In this document: positions 56,681-64,000 of the stretch, one piece after another
Position numbering within the stretch: the stretch's first letter is position 1
How the letters are laid out: each line of letters starts with the position of its first letter
IMG/VR virus record: IMGVR_UViG_3300009788_000096
Span: 31,403 to 95,402 of that record
Origin: a virus
Direction: 5' to 3' (one strand)
Length of the DNA: 64,000 nt
The notes under the pieces: generated by a model
Seen by the model: only the letters and a program-made list of their open reading frames with translations
Database searches by the model: none
What the model was told of the DNA's origin: nothing
Program-made: the position numbers and the translations under genes

Positions 56681-57577
56681 TTAATCGTCATCATCTTCTT
56701 CGGCAACAAAGGATATTTCGCCAGTGGCTTCCTCGCCGGTAAACGCGATGTTGATGGGGACGGCCTTGCTGACTTTACGAATCAAAGTTCGGAGGGACAG
56801 GTTGACCATTTTGTCCCACTTTTTGCCCTTTTTCTTTCCGATCTTTTTGGCAATGTCTTTCACCGTGGCTTCGCCGTCGCCGGCTTCAACGATGTCGTAG
56901 ATGTCAGCAGAGACAGAACCAGAGCGGATGCCGGAAGGATATTTTTTCTTTTCATCCTTGGCCTTTTTGGCCTTGGCTTTTTTGGCTTTGGCCTTTTTCG
57001 CTTTGGCCTTTTTCGCTTTGGCCTTTTTCTTCGCCGATGCCGAATCATCTTCATCGTCGTCATCATCGTCGTCATCATCATCGTCGTCATCATCGTCGTC
57101 ATCATCATCGTCATCGTCGTCATCGTCGTCGTCGTCTTCGTCGTCGTCGTCCGAATCATCGTCATCATCGTCATCATCCGAATCATCGTCGTCGTCTTCG
57201 TCGTCGTCGTCGGCATCATCATCATCGTCGTCGTCCTCATCGTCCTTCTTCTTCTTCTTGGACTTTTTGGACTTCTTCGACTTTTTGGCGACCTTTTTCT
57301 TTTTCTTTTTCTTCTTCTTTTTATCGTCGCCGTCGTCGATGAGTGACTCGTAGAAGTCAACGGTTGCTTCCGGCACGTTGTCGATGTTGCCGTCGTCGTC
57401 GATCTCTTCGATGGCCTGGATAAAGTCTTCCTGAATGGCCTTGACTTTGCCCTTGGTTTCGATGTCGTCTTCCGTTAAGTCCAGTTTATTCACTGCCTTG
57501 CAGTGTTTCACCAGAACTTTTTTGTCGACAACAACTTTGCTCTTACCAGCTTTCTTTTTCGACTTCTTTTTCGCCAT
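56681..57577 (-). CDS. Lys/Asp low-complexity protein with C-terminal helix-turn-helix-like domain
   Basis: A 298-residue protein. A basic start (MAKKKSKKK) is followed by an acidic helical region. A Lys run near 86-97 and KSKKSKKSKK repeats follow. Then comes an acidic block of about 65 residues, nearly all Asp with few Glu/Ser. Five KAKKA repeats follow at about 183-207. The C-terminal 85 residues (DIYDIVEAGDGEATVKDIAKKIGKKKGKKWDKMVNLSLRTLIRK) look like a winged helix. AGGAGG precedes the ATG. It may be a DNA- or polymerase-associated scaffold. The function is unknown. Confidence 0.6.
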   Translation of the reverse strand: MAKKKSKKKAGKSKVVVDKKVLVKHCKAVNKLDLTEDDIETKGKVKAIQEDFIQAIEEIDDDGNIDNVPEATVDFYESLIDDGDDKKKKKKKKKKVAKKSKKSKKSKKKKKDDEDDDDDDDADDDDEDDDDDSDDDDDDDDSDDDDEDDDDDDDDDDDDDDDDDDDDDDDDDDDDEDDSASAKKKAKAKKAKAKKAKAKKAKAKKAKDEKKKYPSGIRSGSVSADIYDIVEAGDGEATVKDIAKKIGKKKGKKWDKMVNLSLRTLIRKVSKAVPINIAFTGEEATGEISFVAEEDDDD

Positions 57578-57657
57578 GATACAGTTCCTCCTATTAAATA
57601 GGTTGGGATATTAAGGCGCTTCCACGCCAGTTAAAGGCAATCAAAATGATTACCAAG

Positions 57658-57694
57658 CTATATTCATTATACATCGTTTTATAGTTGTTTCCAA
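57658..57694 (-). promoter_or_regulatory. Promoter-like motif P1 with 5' stem-loop
   Basis: On the minus strand: TTGGAA (57689-57694), 17 bases, TATAAT (57666-57671), which is also ATAAAA-N5-TATAAT (57677-57682), and TATAG (57658-57662). Just downstream, GGTAATCA-TTT-TGATTGCC can fold (with one G-U) as a stem at the transcript start. CCTATT-T-AATAGG then abuts the RBS of the Lys/Asp gene. Confidence 0.6.
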
Positions 57695-57698
57695 TTTT

Positions 57699-59369
57699 TT
57701 ATTTAATATCTTCATCATCAATACTTTCATGTTTTTCGAGTTGATAACATCGTGGCCAATCAAGACCGTATGGCCACCATGCCGCGTCCAGCACGGGTTC
57801 AGCAGTCGCTAAACGTTGAGTTACCATAACTTGACGCATGGGAGCGAAATCAGCATGTCTATGATATAATGTGGAAAGTCGTATTAAGCCGAGATTCATT
57901 TCTGCTTCGGTCTGATTAATAGCGATTCTTACATCTAAATGACTGTCTTTTGTTTTACTCTCACTCGTGGACATTTGATCTAACTTATATGATGTTCTAC
58001 CGCCTTTGGTGGCTTGATCGGCATTTAGCACAAGACAATCTAACTCACCGGCTAAACGACTGGCATTACGCCATTTGCGGTCAATGTCGATGCGAGTTTG
58101 TAAGTCACCTCTTTCTTCAAGTAAAATATCAAGATAATCGAAAATAATCATATCGGGCATCCATTTATACTTTTCGATATATCTCATTATAAAGGCATAC
58201 GAATCTTCAAACGAAACGCTGCCACGCGGAAAACACTTTACTCGTAAGTTTTTTATCTTTAGGAATCTGTTTTCTTTTAATGATCGTTTGACACTCGTTC
58301 TGGTGATCTTGCGAAACCGCTCGTTCTCAAACCAGATCGCAGGAACCCACTTCTTGTCCAATCTCCGGTACTTCATCCGTTTCATGTTATTCCTACATTC
58401 AGTGCAGGGAGTCCACTTCTTCGCATACTTGTTATATGATACAGTATCCGGCTGCGCCTGTTGAACTTTCCCTTTTGCAATTAAAGGCTTTTTGTTAAGG
58501 GGTTTTCTAACAGCACAGGTTCCACACTGGTTGTTTCCACAATCGAAAATAGGATAGATAACATTTTTAGGAGCATTTGGATTTCGGGTTTGACTTATAC
58601 CTCTGTATAAACGATTATCAACAAGCTTTCTATTTAGCTCGTAGTTAAGCCATAAAACTTTTTTCTTATGAATCATTGCTGTTTGGATAGCTATTTCTTC
58701 AAGTACATGTGACTTGCCACTTTTCTCAACACCTGAGATAGCAACAAGCCAAGTCCGTTCAAGGGGTTGAACCAAGGCATTTAATTCAGGTTGGATAAAG
58801 CGAAACACTTCTTCGTTTTTCTTGCGCTTTACAAAATGTTCCTTAACTTCTTCAACGGTGAAGGGTTTAAAAACTCCCATTTCCTCTTCTTCAACTTCTG
58901 TATGCATTCTCTCATGCTTGCTAATTAAATCTTCTGCTTTCTCTGGATCATCTTCATCGAGAGAATCTTGTGCTTTATCCACAAGTATCTGGATTTCACG
59001 CTGTCGTATGAAGTTAAGTATGATTTCATTTTTTATGTATTCAGTTGAAAAAGAGGCATCTTCCTGATAAGCGGAAAACTCTTCTGCGAGGCGATCTAAG
59101 TATTCTTCAATTAAGTCAGCAGACTTTCCAAGCATTTTCTTTTTCTTTTGGAAAATCCTTTGGATAGTCCACTTAGGAGCTTTTTGATAATCAGCATAAT
59201 ATTTGATAAGCCAGCGGACGACCGGACGATAAGAGTCCGCGAAATGTCTTGTTTTAAGTTTGCCTTTTTTATATTGGGAATAACCGTATGATAGGATATC
59301 GGTATCCATTATCATATAGCCCAATACCAAATACTCGTCACCAACTTTAACGCTTTCCCGCTTAATCAT
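57699..59369 (-). CDS. DnaB-like replicative helicase with zinc insertion
   Basis: A 556-residue RecA-fold helicase. Walker A is SGVEKSGKS near 212-220, and Walker B IIFDYLDIL near 409-417. LDCLVLNADQATKGG carries the C-terminal Gln region, and a typical N-terminal helical domain precedes (about 40-160). Between Walker A and Walker B lies an insert (about 270-330) with CGNNQCGTC and CTECRNN, probably a zinc site not present in DnaB of bacteria. The GGAG RBS is upstream. Expected to unwind the fork with the primase at 60704. Confidence 0.75.
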   Translation of the reverse strand: MIKRESVKVGDEYLVLGYMIMDTDILSYGYSQYKKGKLKTRHFADSYRPVVRWLIKYYADYQKAPKWTIQRIFQKKKKMLGKSADLIEEYLDRLAEEFSAYQEDASFSTEYIKNEIILNFIRQREIQILVDKAQDSLDEDDPEKAEDLISKHERMHTEVEEEEMGVFKPFTVEEVKEHFVKRKKNEEVFRFIQPELNALVQPLERTWLVAISGVEKSGKSHVLEEIAIQTAMIHKKKVLWLNYELNRKLVDNRLYRGISQTRNPNAPKNVIYPIFDCGNNQCGTCAVRKPLNKKPLIAKGKVQQAQPDTVSYNKYAKKWTPCTECRNNMKRMKYRRLDKKWVPAIWFENERFRKITRTSVKRSLKENRFLKIKNLRVKCFPRGSVSFEDSYAFIMRYIEKYKWMPDMIIFDYLDILLEERGDLQTRIDIDRKWRNASRLAGELDCLVLNADQATKGGRTSYKLDQMSTSESKTKDSHLDVRIAINQTEAEMNLGLIRLSTLYHRHADFAPMRQVMVTQRLATAEPVLDAAWWPYGLDWPRCYQLEKHESIDDEDIK

Positions 59370-59391
59370 TCTCAGCTCCGTCTCAGGTCAA

Positions 59392-60279
59392 CTAAATTTT
59401 GGTTATGTAATTTGTACTTGATATGACATTTTCTTTTACTAACTGATTTGGAATGTCGTGATTCCAAAATTTTTTATTCCCAATGTATGAAGCACTCGGA
59501 TTAAATCTTTTGTTATTTTTCCAATCTTTCAAAATGTCCTCTACCGTGCCCATCAAAGGAGCCGGTCCACAATACTTCTCATTTTTCTTACAAAGCTTAA
59601 GTAAATTTTTAGTTGCTTCACGGAATGCTTGCATATCCCTGCCATCCGGCTCTTCGCCAGAATATTGGATCCAAGCTTCCTGAAATAGTTTTGTTAATTT
59701 CGGGTCTTTGTCTACAAGTGAAAAATTCCTGCGAACCCAATCTTCGCCAGCAACAAATTCTTTAAACCAGCTATCAACCTTGGCTTTGGCAACAAAGGCA
59801 TCGTGCTTTTTATCCCTGTCCGTATATTCCAAAAAAGATGAAAGTGAAATATTGTTTGAACGGAAATGATAGTAATGTCGAAACCATTTAGAAGTAAAGA
59901 CTTCATGTCCTAATTCTATCGCTGCTCGAATTTCAAGCGATTTAAAACCTTCACTCATAAATCTTTCAAGTTTGGATAAAGCTGAAATAACTGTTTTGGA
60001 TTTGACTTGTTTGTGAGTTGTAAATGGATGGCCGAAAGTATTCCACTTGGCAAGTAGTTTTTTTGAAAAATCAGAAAAACCGCTTTCCTTAATTGGAGTA
60101 TGACTTCTTGAAGAGCGAATGGTTTCCTTGTGGCGATAAAGTGTTATTCGCCGGGATATTGTAAGAGAAGCATTTGGTAAGTATGTATCAACCTCAATTT
60201 GAGATAATGTTTTTAATTGTTTTGGTGAATAAACTTTTTTGACTTCAACGTGTTGATAATACGATTTGCTTCTTTTCAT
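59392..60279 (-). CDS. Replication-region protein of unknown function
   Basis: A 295-residue, mainly helical protein. The ATG at 60279 follows GGAG by six bases; an in-frame TTG at 60291 is rejected. It contains FSKKLLAKWNTFGHPFTTHKQ and FVAGEDWVRRNFSLV. Lying between the helicase and primase genes, it could be a helicase loader or primosomal protein. No family recognised. Confidence 0.55.
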   Translation of the reverse strand: MKRSKSYYQHVEVKKVYSPKQLKTLSQIEVDTYLPNASLTISRRITLYRHKETIRSSRSHTPIKESGFSDFSKKLLAKWNTFGHPFTTHKQVKSKTVISALSKLERFMSEGFKSLEIRAAIELGHEVFTSKWFRHYYHFRSNNISLSSFLEYTDRDKKHDAFVAKAKVDSWFKEFVAGEDWVRRNFSLVDKDPKLTKLFQEAWIQYSGEEPDGRDMQAFREATKNLLKLCKKNEKYCGPAPLMGTVEDILKDWKNNKRFNPSASYIGNKKFWNHDIPNQLVKENVISSTNYITKI

Positions 60280-60703
60280 TCCAATCTCCAAGATTAAAGA
60301 AAAAGTTTTTCAGACTTTTCAAAAAGAATATATTCTATTATCTCTTATCTCTATACTTCGTAAGATATATCGTCCCGTTTTCAAAGGCTAAAACGGTACG
60401 CTTTATACATCCGTTGGTTGAGGAGTAAAGATAAAAATAAAAGGCTTTAGATAGAGTCAAAAAAAACCCTTGTGAACTTAGGGAAGACCAACCGACGATT
60501 GCCAGTTGATCTTCAATTGGAGGCCAGGATTACTTCGGGGGAAATCCTGTTTGAAGACTCTCGCCTTCCCTAAATTCACAAAGGTAAAATGTTTTACTTC
60601 CCGAAGTAACGCCTTCAATTTTAAAAACAAAGCTGAAGTATAGTTTAAATAAATCTAAAAAACAAGCTTTTTTATCTTTAATAAAAACAGGGGTTTATAT
60701 AAA
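60280..60703 (-). other. 400-bp intergenic region with structured RNA and possible origin
   Basis: No ORF is seen. It is A+T-rich with several inverted repeats, CCGTTTT/AAAACGG (about 60375-60397) among them, and the long nested hairpin described separately. It lies between primase and the 295-residue protein gene, where a replication origin or structured regulator could sit. No clear promoter or tandem-iteron pattern is visible. Confidence 0.4.
60468..60584 (-). ncRNA. Nested long-hairpin RNA candidate with possible pseudoknot
   Basis: CCTTGTGAACTTAGGGAAG (60468-60486) pairs with 60565-60584 through 18 pairs with one bulge and one mismatch, which is G-U on the minus strand. Inside, TCTTCAA (60510-60516) pairs with TTGAAGA (60551-60557), and CAGGATT (60525-60531) with AATCCTG (60543-60549). 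The hairpin loop ACTTCGGG (60532-60539) is exactly complementary to CCCGAAGT (60600-60607) outside the outer stem, so a long pseudoknot is possible. The mismatch pattern favours a minus-strand transcript. Confidence 0.55.
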
Positions 60704-61633
60704 TCACAAGCAGAACCTAAGATCCCTTTTTATCGAATTGACCTGTGACAAAGTCAATTCACCGGGATCGTCTTTTGAAGTCAAAGTCAAAACTTCGACC
60801 CGTTTAACTACTGGTGCCACTACGCGCGCAAACTTCTTTGCTGCCCTTCGCCCTGCTTTGTCAGGCTTGCCATCTTTAAAACTATCAAACATTATATATA
60901 GTTTTCTAATATTCTTTTTCATAATAAGCCGAATTTGTTCTTCCGTGTATTCAATACCAGTCAACCCCATAGCACCATCTCCCATTTTCCAAACATCCAC
61001 AGGACCCTCTAATGCAAAGGCATCTAAGCCAGAAGTAACACTATCATAATTGTAGATAAGTTGTTTGGGAGATATTGGTGCTTCCTCAGGATCGCCGTGG
61101 AGATACGGAGGGTCTTGTTCTCCTGTAATGTCACGCGAAGAAAAACTTATTAAACGGCCACCCTGATAAAACGGGATTATAATTCGAAATTTATATTTTC
61201 CAATTGTATGGACAGATCTTAACTTGTATTTTTGGATTAATTTTTTTGGATTGAAACCTCGCTTTTTTAAATACTTTATATGGAGCTTTGTAAAATTTTT
61301 AGATGACTCTTGAGGCAGGTGGACTTTTAACGTAGATCGCCTGATGAGGGTTTTTTCTACCGTTAACGGAGGTTCGCCCAGGTCTGCCTCAAGAGCCAAA
61401 CTTAATTTTTTGGCATCACGAAAAGAGCATTGAAGTAATTCAATAATGAGAGTAACTATCGGGTGGTATCCGCACTTCCAGCAATTGACTCTCAAATCAT
61501 TATACCTTATTCCATGGTGATTTGAATAGTCTTCGCAAAAAGGACACTGGACATTTATCCAACCCTTACTTACATTTTTTCCAGAAGTCCAATACTCGAT
61601 TCCATACTCGTCGAAAAATTCTTTCAATTCCAT
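60704..61633 (-). CDS. DnaG-type primase
   Basis: A 309-residue primase. CPFCEDYSNHHG near 29-40 and CWKCGYHP near 51-58 form the zinc site. FRIIIPFYQGGRLISFSSRDI near 156-176 is the RNAP-basic region, and the TOPRIM motif follows as FALEGPVDVWKMG and LYIMFDSFKDG. Smaller than bacterial DnaG, without a helicase-binding domain. It overlaps the 61566 gene and supplies primers to the DnaE fork. Confidence 0.85.
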   Translation of the reverse strand: MELKEFFDEYGIEYWTSGKNVSKGWINVQCPFCEDYSNHHGIRYNDLRVNCWKCGYHPIVTLIIELLQCSFRDAKKLSLALEADLGEPPLTVEKTLIRRSTLKVHLPQESSKNFTKLHIKYLKKRGFNPKKLIQKYKLRSVHTIGKYKFRIIIPFYQGGRLISFSSRDITGEQDPPYLHGDPEEAPISPKQLIYNYDSVTSGLDAFALEGPVDVWKMGDGAMGLTGIEYTEEQIRLIMKKNIRKLYIMFDSFKDGKPDKAGRRAAKKFARVVAPVVKRVEVLTLTSKDDPGELTLSQVNSIKRDLRFCL

Positions 61634-61868
61634 TTGCGAAATACCTTTTAACTTTTTGTTTCCAAGTCAACATAGGTTCCACTTCATATTTATCGAAACC
61701 CAGCGGATCCTTGACCACCTTAACATTGAGGGATAATGGTTCATCTGGACTGATATTGTTATTGGCTTTACTTGCAATTATTTCTTTATAAAGCCCTTCC
61801 GGTACCATCCAAATTTTTGTTTGTTTATCTGCATAGTCATAAATTGTAACTGGAATTTGCTTTCCCAT
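61566..61868 (-). CDS. Protein of unknown function
   Basis: A 100-residue protein. The ATG at 61868 follows AAAGGTG, and an in-frame GTG at 61877 is rejected. Ends in a Trp/Arg-rich basic segment that overlaps the primase gene start by 68 bases. No family recognised. Confidence 0.5.
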   Translation of the reverse strand: MGKQIPVTIYDYADKQTKIWMVPEGLYKEIIASKANNNISPDEPLSLNVKVVKDPLGFDKYEVEPMLTWKQKVKRYFANGIERIFRRVWNRVLDFWKKCK

Positions 61869-61869
61869 T

Positions 61870-62148
61870 TTAGTCACCTTTTATAATCTTTTGCACAGTA
61901 TGGTCTAAATTGTTTTTAAACCAATGTTCCTTGTCTCCATAGTAAACATCGCCTGAGTCAAAATTGACTGCGATCTTGATCACATCGCCCAAGGTATTTG
62001 CCGTAATTTTTGCAGGCTTGCCATCTATGATTTCCATTTCGTAGTAAAACTTGCCTGGCATTCTTACCAGTTCCTTTGGAATCAAAGGTGAAAGCGCAGC
62101 AACAGCAATACCACCAAAAACTAATTTGAAAAAATTACGACGATTCAT
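61870..62148 (-). CDS. Small protein with twin-arginine-like leader
   Basis: A 92-residue protein that starts MNRRNFFKLVFGGIAVAALS, which matches the Tat signal pattern (S/T)RRxFxK followed by a hydrophobic core. The mature part (about 30-92) is beta-rich: FYYEMEIIDGKPAKITAN. A phage early protein with a Tat signal is unusual. It could be exported folded to the periplasm. Confidence 0.55.
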   Translation of the reverse strand: MNRRNFFKLVFGGIAVAALSPLIPKELVRMPGKFYYEMEIIDGKPAKITANTLGDVIKIAVNFDSGDVYYGDKEHWFKNNLDHTVQKIIKGD

Positions 62149-62350
62149 TCTTCTTCTTCTCCCTATAATAAAATTTACATTCGTGAGCCTTGACTATATG
62201 TTCACGGAATTCACCTAACTCACCGTTATTGCTCATTTCCCATCTTTGTTTATGGCAACCGACGGAGGCACCATATCCGGGAGTTTCGTCGCTATATCCT
62301 TCTTCGCCCATATCAAAATAGAACTGTATGCAAAAAACACAAAGCTTCAT
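62135..62350 (-). CDS. Cys-rich small protein
   Basis: A 71-residue protein. The ATG at 62350 follows AAAGGTG by six bases. Cys at MKLCVFCIQFYF, VGCHKQRW and HECKFYY form a possible metal site. It overlaps the Tat-leader gene by 14 bases. Function unknown. Confidence 0.5.
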   Translation of the reverse strand: MKLCVFCIQFYFDMGEEGYSDETPGYGASVGCHKQRWEMSNNGELGEFREHIVKAHECKFYYREKKKNESS

Positions 62351-62351
62351 T

Positions 62352-62531
62352 TCATTCACCTTTTAGTTTATTGACTTCAGCGATTATTCTTTTCAACTGT
62401 GTGCTAATTGAGTAATGAATTTCATTTCCCATCGCTGTTGCCCACCAACCGGCCGGATGATTTTTATCGGTGACGATTGGTAATTGAAAAGTTTTAATGA
62501 TTTTGATTACTTCTTCTTTTTCCACTTTCAT
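62352..62531 (-). CDS. 59-residue protein
   Basis: A reading from the ATG at 62531, behind AAGGAG. It encodes a helical N-terminal half (VEKEEVIKIIKTFQLP), then HPAGWWATAMGNEIHYSI and a helical end. Its stop is two bases from the next start. Length, RBS and spacing support it. Function unknown. Confidence 0.55.
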   Translation of the reverse strand: MKVEKEEVIKIIKTFQLPIVTDKNHPAGWWATAMGNEIHYSISTQLKRIIAEVNKLKGE

Positions 62532-62540
62532 GTCGTCTCC

Positions 62541-62729
62541 TTACATCCATAATTCTACGAACTCGCCATCGTTGTCTCCGTGTTCTCTTCTCTCTAATTC
62601 ATTTTGAAGAGTATTGCTAACCACGGAGTCAAGAGGAATTTTTTCTAAGAAATGGCGAATTGTTTTCTCTTCCAAATCTTCAAGAGGAAATGAAAGATAT
62701 TTGACTTCATCTTCTATTATTATTTTCAT
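62541..62729 (-). CDS. Small acidic protein
   Basis: A 62-residue protein. The ATG at 62729 overlaps the helicase stop (ATGA) and has AAGGA eight bases upstream; an in-frame ATG at 62738 is rejected. Acidic. No family recognised. Confidence 0.5.
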   Translation of the reverse strand: MKIIIEDEVKYLSFPLEDLEEKTIRHFLEKIPLDSVVSNTLQNELERREHGDNDGEFVELWM

Positions 62730-63994
62730 TTTAACCATCCTTGTTTTGAATATACTTGGATTCGCATAATGCTGTGTTGTGCAAGAAAGCGATAAGGGTC
62801 AAGGAAGTCAGTCAAACGTATAGTGTCCTTATCTGCTGTCATGCGGAGACCTCTCCCGATAGTCTGGATAACGCCTTTTTCGTCTTTCATTCCGGCAGCG
62901 GCGATAATGTGATTTAACGATGGAATATTAATTCCCTCTTTCCAAACACGCGAACAGATTGCAATATGTAATTTTCCGGACTTCAACCTGTTTTTGACTT
63001 TACTGCGCTTATCGCTTTTAGTACCACCATGAATAAAAGGAGCACTTATCTTTTCCCATTTTAACATCTTTTTAAGTATCTTACCGTGCTTTATCTTCTC
63101 AACAATAATAAGAGTGATATGGCCGAAAGCTAAACTTAGTTTTACTTCTTCTATAATCAATTTGTTTCGGCTTTTATTTCTTACAATACCTCGGTCATAA
63201 AAGCTTGCATAAGTACTGCAATTTTGATTAACCTTGATCTCGTAGGGCACGCCCACAAGGTTTATTTTTGGTTTAGCGATGATTCCAAGCTTGATTCCTT
63301 TTTGAACAGTTAACTCAGCTATGTCCGGTCCAAGTAATCCTTCGTTCACAAGAACCTTTTTCTGAGTGGTTGGCTTAGTCGCTGTAAGGCCATACCTCCG
63401 CGGAGACAAGTTTAATTGAAGTACTTTCCCATATTGACTCTTCAAAGAATTAGCATGGTGCAATTCATCTATAATAGTCACTTCAAAAAAATCAATTAAC
63501 AAGTGATGCCATTTAACATAACTTTGGATCGTGGAAATAAGTATAACCTCATCTTGTTTTAACATTGACTTATGAAACTTATGTCCACCACCCATGGCAT
63601 AAACGTTTTTGAATTTATACTCTTTCAATGTCTCAAGCCATTGCTTAACAAGTTCTGTGGTATGACATAAAATTAAATGTCTACAATCTGGAAACATAGA
63701 AATAATACCACAACCGATAATTGTTTTACCAGAACCTGTAGGGAAGACAATCCGCCCACGATGTTTCCTTTTAACCTTATTTAATACTTCAAGTTGGTCA
63801 GGACGGAAAGTGATTCCTTTTAAATTTGGCTTAGCAATAGGTTCTATCTTTTCCAATTCGCCTTGTATGATTAATCTTCCATTTCCATTTTGTCTAAAAT
63901 ACTTCTTGACTCGTGGTAACAGACCTGTTAAGAATTTTCCGCTTGAGCCTGTGTAGCCAGTTATAAGCGACTGCTCTACGAGTGTCTGCTGCAT
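62726..63994 (-). CDS. UvsW-like SF2 helicase (start may lie outside window)
   Basis: A 422-residue SF2 helicase of the UvsW/RadD type. FRPDQLEVLNKV is the Q-like start, FPTGSGKT motif I, ILISTIQSYVK motif Ia/Ib, and IIDELHHAN motif II (DELH). YGLTATKP motif III, then IHGGTKSDKR, ICSRVWKEGINIP and QTIGRGLRM motifs IV-VI. UvsW unwinds R-loops and recombination intermediates. The frame is open from the window edge down to 62726, so the ATG at 63994 may not be the real start. Confidence 0.8.
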   Translation of the reverse strand: MQQTLVEQSLITGYTGSSGKFLTGLLPRVKKYFRQNGNGRLIIQGELEKIEPIAKPNLKGITFRPDQLEVLNKVKRKHRGRIVFPTGSGKTIIGCGIISMFPDCRHLILCHTTELVKQWLETLKEYKFKNVYAMGGGHKFHKSMLKQDEVILISTIQSYVKWHHLLIDFFEVTIIDELHHANSLKSQYGKVLQLNLSPRRYGLTATKPTTQKKVLVNEGLLGPDIAELTVQKGIKLGIIAKPKINLVGVPYEIKVNQNCSTYASFYDRGIVRNKSRNKLIIEEVKLSLAFGHITLIIVEKIKHGKILKKMLKWEKISAPFIHGGTKSDKRSKVKNRLKSGKLHIAICSRVWKEGINIPSLNHIIAAAGMKDEKGVIQTIGRGLRMTADKDTIRLTDFLDPYRFLAQHSIMRIQVYSKQGWLK

Positions 63995-64000
63995 ACCATA

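Noticed and set aside
56860-57360. Met/Thr- and Ser/His-rich ORFs in other frames
   Set aside because: They are shadow readings of the Asp/Lys repeat protein, without RBS.
1-64000. Lysogeny module, integrase, reverse transcriptase (DGR) or transposon
   Set aside because: No such protein was recognised on either strand.

Overview
The window is a 64 kb piece of a large tailed double-stranded DNA phage. Its layout is siphovirus-like, but its replication module is T4-like. Two blocks of co-oriented genes converge at a hairpin near 26951-26983. The plus-strand block (1-26942) encodes the tail, lysis-associated membrane proteins, adhesins and a sugar/sulfate-modification cassette. The minus-strand block (26965 to the right edge) encodes small zinc-ribbon proteins, replication, recombination and repair, and two groups of radical-SAM enzymes. 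Genes are packed head to tail, mostly with ATGA or TAATG overlaps. No integrase, repressor, transposase, reverse transcriptase or CRISPR array is visible, so nothing suggests lysogeny. Capsid and terminase genes must lie outside the window. A lipobox protein, a twin-arginine-like leader, a heptosyltransferase-like enzyme and an NlpC/P60 tail peptidase fit a diderm (Gram-negative) host. The host cannot be named from the sequence.

Plus strand. A tape measure protein, cut at the left edge, is followed by two related virion proteins and then a lambda/GTA-type tail tip set: a Dit-like protein, a DUF2163/BR0599-like hub, an NlpC/P60 peptidase and a J-like tip protein. Next come modular adhesins with SPRY-like, F5/8C-like, LamG-like and repeat-fibre domains. 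A membrane, holin and lipoprotein group lies between adhesins. Seven proteins carry threonine-only or Thr/Ser tracts, usually at the C terminus and sometimes as linkers between domains. Directly downstream lies a cassette of two sulfotransferase-like proteins, a GT4, a GT9-methyltransferase fusion, a methyltransferase, and a GT-A enzyme. The GT-A enzyme has a DSHC motif and a GGEH segment like those of polypeptide GalNAc-transferases. I infer that this is a phage mucin-type O-glycosylation system decorating the poly-Thr tails of its own adhesins. This is the strongest candidate for an undescribed system here.

Minus strand, in the order of transcription from the right edge: a UvsW-like helicase, a primase, a 400 bp non-coding region with a long nested hairpin, an unknown replication-region protein, a DnaB-like helicase with an inserted zinc module, and an extreme Lys/Asp-repeat protein. 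Then come a sliding clamp, a metallopeptidase, a clamp loader, an SPL-like radical SAM protein, and a cluster of a B12-type radical SAM, two SPASM-type radical SAMs and two TAGT-like glycosyltransferases. These are followed by DnaE with a C-terminal family-4 uracil-DNA glycosylase domain, a gp32-like SSB with a huge poly-Asp tail, two structured RNA candidates, RecA, a FEN-type exonuclease, and an H1-like protein. An SbcCD system follows in which the SbcC ATPase is split into two genes around the nuclease. Last come a tRNA-Ile(UAU), a PD-(D/E)XK nuclease and many small proteins.

Regulation. A promoter-like motif, ATAAAA-N5-TATAAT followed by TATAG, occurs three times on both strands at operon heads. 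In two of these cases the predicted transcript begins with a stem-loop. Many coding ends read IKRRK because the Shine-Dalgarno site of the next gene is embedded there, but some of these basic tags cannot be explained that way.
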